Source of the DNA: Verrucomicrobiota bacterium
Lineage (GTDB): Bacteria; Verrucomicrobiota; Verrucomicrobiia; Opitutales; UBA953
Assembly (NCBI GenBank): GCA_004293385.1
Contig: RDYO01000112.1
Span: forward strand, 1-7,230
Direction: 5' to 3'
DNA: 7,230 nucleotides
Below the pieces are notes generated by a model. The model made no database searches, was not told where the DNA came from, and was given only the letters and a program-made list of their open reading frames with translations. Position numbers and translations under genes: made by a program. Of this stretch, positions 5,482 to 7,230 are shown piece by piece; positions within the stretch are counted from its first letter, which is position 1; each line of letters begins with the position of its first letter.

Positions 5482-5919
5482 TCAGTCGCGGCGGCGGCGT
5501 CCGATGGAATTCTTCACCGGGATGACGCGGACCGGCTCGCGTGTCTTGATCCAAAGGTCGCTCTCGCGGAAGAACTTGCTCGGGATGCCCTGTACGGCGT
5601 CGCCGAAAGATTCGACCGGCATCCGCTGGCCCTTAGGCGAATCATTGAAGGCCTTGGCGACTTCGACCATCTTGTCGGCGACCTCGGTGGGATCGTCGTC
5701 TTCGAGCAGCTGGACGACCCAACCGGTGAGGTCCTTGGGCAGGCCGTCTTCCGGCTCGCTGACCAGGACGAGCAGCTGCTTCTTGGCGGGCTTCTCGCGC
5801 TCGACGGCGTCCTCCTTGATCACGTCTCGGAGCTGGTTGAGGATCTCGGCGGCGACGCGCACGTCGACCCCGTTCTCTTTCAGGATTTTCTGGACGACTT
5901 CGAGATCTACCTTGGCCAT
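5482..5919 (-). CDS. Conserved-looking hypothetical charged protein
   Basis: A 145-residue soluble protein that I do not recognise. The N-terminal 40 residues look helical (DLEVVQKILKENGVDVRVAAE). A strand-like LLVLVSE (49-55) and an acidic helix (LLEDDDPTEVADKMVEVAKA, 71-90) follow. The C-terminal part (FFRESDLWIKTREPVRVIPV, 116-135) ends in a basic SIGRRRRD tail. No signal peptide or membrane segment. Evidence that it is real: third positions are strongly G/C, the ATG at 5919 opens cleanly, and the mix of hydrophobic and charged residues is that of a globular protein, unlike the shadow frames opposite. It lies 133 bp upstream of the desaturase on the same strand and could share its transcript, though the spacer is AT-richer than the genes and may hold a separate promoter. 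Function unknown; the basic tail would suit nucleic-acid or phosphate binding, but nothing more supports that. Confidence 0.75.
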   Translation of the reverse strand: MAKVDLEVVQKILKENGVDVRVAAEILNQLRDVIKEDAVEREKPAKKQLLVLVSEPEDGLPKDLTGWVVQLLEDDDPTEVADKMVEVAKAFNDSPKGQRMPVESFGDAVQGIPSKFFRESDLWIKTREPVRVIPVKNSIGRRRRD

Positions 5920-6062
5920 AGGACATCAAGAGACTCCAACCCTCCCACCGAGGGAAGCCGGAGTTATTCCCAGCACGGAGGGAGGCCGCCAATCAAAGGG
6001 AAACCGGAGACCGGGTAACTGGCGGGGGCATATTATCGGGTGACGGGTGTCGGCCACGGAGC

Positions 6063-6080
6063 GCCCTTTTACGCAAGGGC
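6063..6080. repeat. 6-bp inverted repeat in the divergent spacer
   Basis: GCCCTT (6063-6068), loop TTACGC, AAGGGC (6075-6080): perfect arms with no following T run. It could be a small operator or a hairpin in the 5' leader of either divergent gene. Short enough to occur by chance in 313 bp. Confidence 0.3.
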
Positions 6081-6136
6081 ATGACGTAGTCCTGCCCCTA
6101 CCCCCGGCCACCATACGGCGGCCTTTGCCTCTCATC

Positions 6137-6184
6137 CATCCAGCCCTCCATTCAGTCCTCAACGCAGTCCTCCATCCAGCCCTC
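6137..6184 (+). repeat. Four-unit 12-bp tandem repeat upstream of trmB
   Basis: Four contiguous 12-bp units: CATCCAGCCCTC (6137-6148), CATTCAGTCCTC (6149-6160), AACGCAGTCCTC (6161-6172) and CATCCAGCCCTC (6173-6184). The outer two are identical; the inner two share the CAGTCCTC half. The array sits in a pyrimidine-rich tract about 50 bp upstream of the trmB start. The unit length is a multiple of three, so if translated in the trmB frame it reads HPAL-HSVL-NAVL-HPAL. Confidence 0.75.
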
Positions 6185-6196
6185 CTGCCCTCTCGC

Positions 6197-6226
6197 TTGC
6201 TTCCCCCTCCCCTTTCCCTCTTAACC
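6197..6226 (+). promoter_or_regulatory. putative trmB promoter
   Basis: TTGCTT (6197-6202), an 18-bp C/T-rich spacer and TTAACC (6221-6226) end 6 nt before the GTG at 6233. The -35 box shares TTGC with three other candidates in this window. The -10 box is weak. The geometry favours the GTG at 6233 over the ATG at 6254 as the start codon and predicts a leaderless transcript. Confidence 0.35.
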
Positions 6227-6232
6227 GCCCTC

Positions 6233-6841
6233 GTGCCGGAGCATACCAAAGTCATGGGCAAGGAATGGGCGGAGGCCCGCCGCGAAGCCAATGTGGACCG
6301 CCTGCGGGCGACCCTGGCCACCGCCTTGGCGGGACGAACCGGCATCACCTTCGAGCTCGGTTGCGGCCACGGCCACTGGCTGGCGGCCTACGCGGCCGCC
6401 CATCCGACGGAATTCTGCGTGGGCATCGACCTCATTACGCATCGCGTGGAACGCTCCGTACGCAAGCAGACCCTCGGCAAGCTGGACAACGTCATCTTCC
6501 TCAAGGCCGAAGCCACGGAGTTCCTCGAAGCGCTGCCGAACCAAGTAAGCCTGGCCAAGATCTTCATCCTGTATCCTGATCCTTGGCCGAAGAAGAAGCA
6601 TCACAAGAACCGCTTCATCAGCCCGGAGAACCTCGACCTGCTGGCCTCCCGCGCGGCCGCCGAGACCCAGTTGCACTTCCGGACCGACAATGCCGACTAC
6701 TTCGGCTGGACGCAGGAGCACCTCGCCGCGCATCCGCGCTGGCGCATCGAGCCGGAAGTCGTCTGGCCGTTCGAACAGAAGACATTCTTCGAGGAGCGGA
6801 TGAAAGACCGGCGGGATGTCTTCGCGCGGCTCGTAAAGTAA
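6233..6841 (+). CDS. trmB: tRNA (guanine-N7-)-methyltransferase
   Basis: TrmB methylates N7 of G46 in the variable loop of many tRNAs, using SAM, in the cytosol. From GTG 6233 the protein has 202 residues. Motif I is FELGCGHGHWL (40-50). VGID (63-66) ends the strand with the ribose-binding acid. LKAEATEF (90-97) follows, then the diagnostic TrmB signature PDPWPKKKHHKNR (115-127) and LHFRTDNADYF (147-157). The closing ERMKDRRDVFARL is the usual C-terminal helix. Length is at the short end of the family because the N-terminal basic arm is reduced. Start choice: GTG 6233 (MPEHTKVMGKEW) lies 6 nt after a -10-like box; ATG 6254 (195 residues), with a GGAG 12 nt upstream, is the alternative; the frame also runs open to 6047 but that stretch looks non-coding. 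It is followed at 102 bp by pyruvate kinase on the same strand. Confidence 0.92.
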   Translation: MPEHTKVMGKEWAEARREANVDRLRATLATALAGRTGITFELGCGHGHWLAAYAAAHPTEFCVGIDLITHRVERSVRKQTLGKLDNVIFLKAEATEFLEALPNQVSLAKIFILYPDPWPKKKHHKNRFISPENLDLLASRAAAETQLHFRTDNADYFGWTQEHLAAHPRWRIEPEVVWPFEQKTFFEERMKDRRDVFARLVK

Positions 6842-6859
6842 AAGTTGCTCATTTGTGAC

Positions 6860-6873
6860 GAGGTAAGTGCCTC
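6860..6873 (+). terminator. weak hairpin after trmB
   Basis: GAGG (6860-6863) and CCTC (6870-6873) form a 4-bp stem, extendable by a T-G wobble to 5 bp, 18 bp after the trmB stop. It is followed by ATAAATA and not a T run. At best a weak terminator. Confidence 0.2.
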
Positions 6874-6887
6874 ATAAATAGCAAGTA

Positions 6888-6904
6888 AAAGGACGTAATC
6901 CTTT
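6888..6904. promoter_or_regulatory. Upstream copy of a paired 17-bp palindrome (candidate operator)
   Basis: AAAGGA (6888-6893), CGTAA, TCCTTT (6899-6904): a perfect 6-bp inverted repeat with a 5-bp centre. It ends 3 bp before the TTGCAT -35-like box of the pyruvate kinase gene. A near copy lies exactly 50 bp downstream, with a compensatory change of one pair. It could be a regulator's binding site, or an RNA stem-loop serving as the end of the trmB transcript. Confidence 0.55.
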
Positions 6905-6907
6905 CCC

Positions 6908-6935
6908 TTGCATCGTCTGGCGTCAGACCTACTCA
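6908..6935 (+). promoter_or_regulatory. putative pyruvate kinase promoter
   Basis: TTGCAT (6908-6913), a 16-bp spacer and TACTCA (6930-6935) end 8 nt before the GTG at 6944. The pair sits precisely between the two palindromes at 6888-6904 and 6938-6954, so a factor bound to these would flank or cover the polymerase site. The transcript would start at or next to the GTG. Confidence 0.45.
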
Positions 6936-6937
6936 TA

Positions 6938-6954
6938 AAAGGCGTGAAGCCTTT
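6938..6954. promoter_or_regulatory. Downstream copy of the paired palindrome, enclosing the GTG start
   Basis: AAAGGC (6938-6943), GTGAA, GCCTTT (6949-6954): perfect 6-bp arms with the pyruvate kinase start codon GTG (6944-6946) at the first three positions of the centre. It matches the copy at 6888-6904 in arm length, centre length and flanking TAA/TCC bases, but with a C-G pair in place of A-T next to the centre. As RNA, a stem-loop would present the start codon in the loop. Confidence 0.55.
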
Positions 6955-7230
6955 CCGCCACACCCGTATCACTTTCACCATCGGGCCTGCGACCGAGTCC
7001 GAAGCACAGCTGGAGGCCATCATCAAGGCCGGCGCGAACGTCGTCCGCCTGAACATGGCCCATGCCGATCACGCTTGGGTGCGCACCATCGTCGCCCGCG
7101 TCCGCCAAGTCAGCCTGCGGATGAAGCGCGAGCTGGCGGTCATGATGGACATCAAAGGCCCCGAAATCCGCACCGGCGCCCGCAAGGAAGCCGCCCAGCT
7201 CGTCGTCGACCAGCTCGTCGACGTCACCGG
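6944..7230 (+). CDS. pyk: Pyruvate kinase, N-terminal part (cut by window edge)
   Basis: The first 95 codons of pyruvate kinase, which makes pyruvate and ATP from phosphoenolpyruvate and ADP in the last step of glycolysis. The N-terminal (beta/alpha)8 start is clear: RITFTIGPATES (8-19), AGANVVRLNMAH (29-40) and MMDIKGPEIRTG (67-78). R35 and N37 of the active-site RLN motif, D69 and K71 are present. Two positions differ from the common consensus: RLNFSHG reads RLNMAHA (Ser to Ala39), and DTKGPEIRTG reads DIKGPEIRTG (Thr to Ile70), while Glu74, which usually goes with K+ dependence, is kept. The start is the GTG at 6944 (MKPFRHTR), because the reading begins at the expected distance from the first strand and no ATG is available in frame upstream. 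The start codon lies inside a palindrome. The gene continues past 7230. Confidence 0.9.
   Translation, partial: MKPFRHTRITFTIGPATESEAQLEAIIKAGANVVRLNMAHADHAWVRTIVARVRQVSLRMKRELAVMMDIKGPEIRTGARKEAAQLVVDQLVDVT

Larger units (their letters stand above)
5920..6232. other. 313-bp divergent intergenic region
   Basis: This spacer separates the divergent hypothetical gene and trmB. It contains a TATTAT hexamer (6031-6036) without a clear -35 partner, a perfect 6-bp inverted repeat GCCCTT/AAGGGC (6063-6068 and 6075-6080, 6-nt loop), and a strongly pyrimidine-rich plus strand from about 6121 to 6230. That tract holds a 12-bp tandem repeat and the putative trmB promoter. The frame of trmB stays open leftward to a GTG at 6047, but third-position G+C there is clearly lower than in trmB and the peptide is Pro/Leu/His-rich. 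I therefore read it as non-coding. Confidence 0.6.

Noticed and set aside
6047..6232. N-terminal extension of TrmB from the GTG at 6047
   Set aside because: Open in frame and preceded by TATTAT, but third-position G+C drops and the peptide is Pro/Leu/His-rich with a tandem repeat, unlike any TrmB arm I know. Kept as a testable finding, not as the gene start.
1..7230. CRISPR, IS elements, tRNA/rRNA, riboswitch or defence system
   Set aside because: No spaced repeats of CRISPR type, no transposase or terminal inverted repeats, no cloverleaf or known riboswitch signature was visible on either strand.

Overview
This 7.2 kb, GC-rich window is a chromosomal stretch from a bacterium with very compact gene packing. 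There are TGA/ATG and ATGA junctions, 10-12 bp convergent gaps, and almost no recognisable Shine-Dalgarno sequences. Codon third positions are mostly G or C. These traits, with the protein mix, suggest a Verrucomicrobiota/Opitutales-type organism. That is an impression from familiarity rather than a proven placement. I see no mobile element, CRISPR array, rRNA or tRNA.

Layout. A possible plus-strand lipid-modification block opens the window: the tail of an upstream gene (1-45), a DUF2062 membrane protein (46-525), a DUF1295 steroid-reductase-like membrane protein (522-1337) and a cyclopropane-fatty-acid-synthase-like methyltransferase (1391-2431). The first three are translationally coupled; the methyltransferase has its own promoter-like sequence. 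An aldose-1-epimerase-family protein follows (2475-3404). It converges on a small minus-strand lipoprotein (3415-3651), and the two stop codons lie inside the two arms of one hairpin. Divergent from the lipoprotein, 35 bp away, is a variant low-molecular-weight phosphatase (3687-4148). This converges on a minus-strand stearoyl-CoA-type fatty acid desaturase with a helical C-terminal tail (4161-5348). Next come an unrecognised charged minus-strand protein (5482-5919), a 313 bp divergent spacer with a 12-bp tandem repeat, trmB (about 6233-6841) and the start of a pyruvate kinase gene (6944 to the window edge).

How the genes may work together. The desaturase would make monounsaturated acyl chains. 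The CFA-like methyltransferase and its DUF1295/DUF2062 partners are the kind of set that modifies such chains or other membrane lipids, but the product cannot be read from the sequence. TrmB and pyruvate kinase are housekeeping functions.

The most interesting non-coding signals are two. First, a pair of near-identical 17-bp palindromes sits exactly 50 bp apart around the pyruvate kinase promoter, with a compensatory base-pair change between them; the second carries the GTG start codon at its centre. Second, four genes show a recurring promoter geometry in which a TTGCnn / -10-like pair ends 6-8 nt before the start codon, which predicts leaderless mRNAs.
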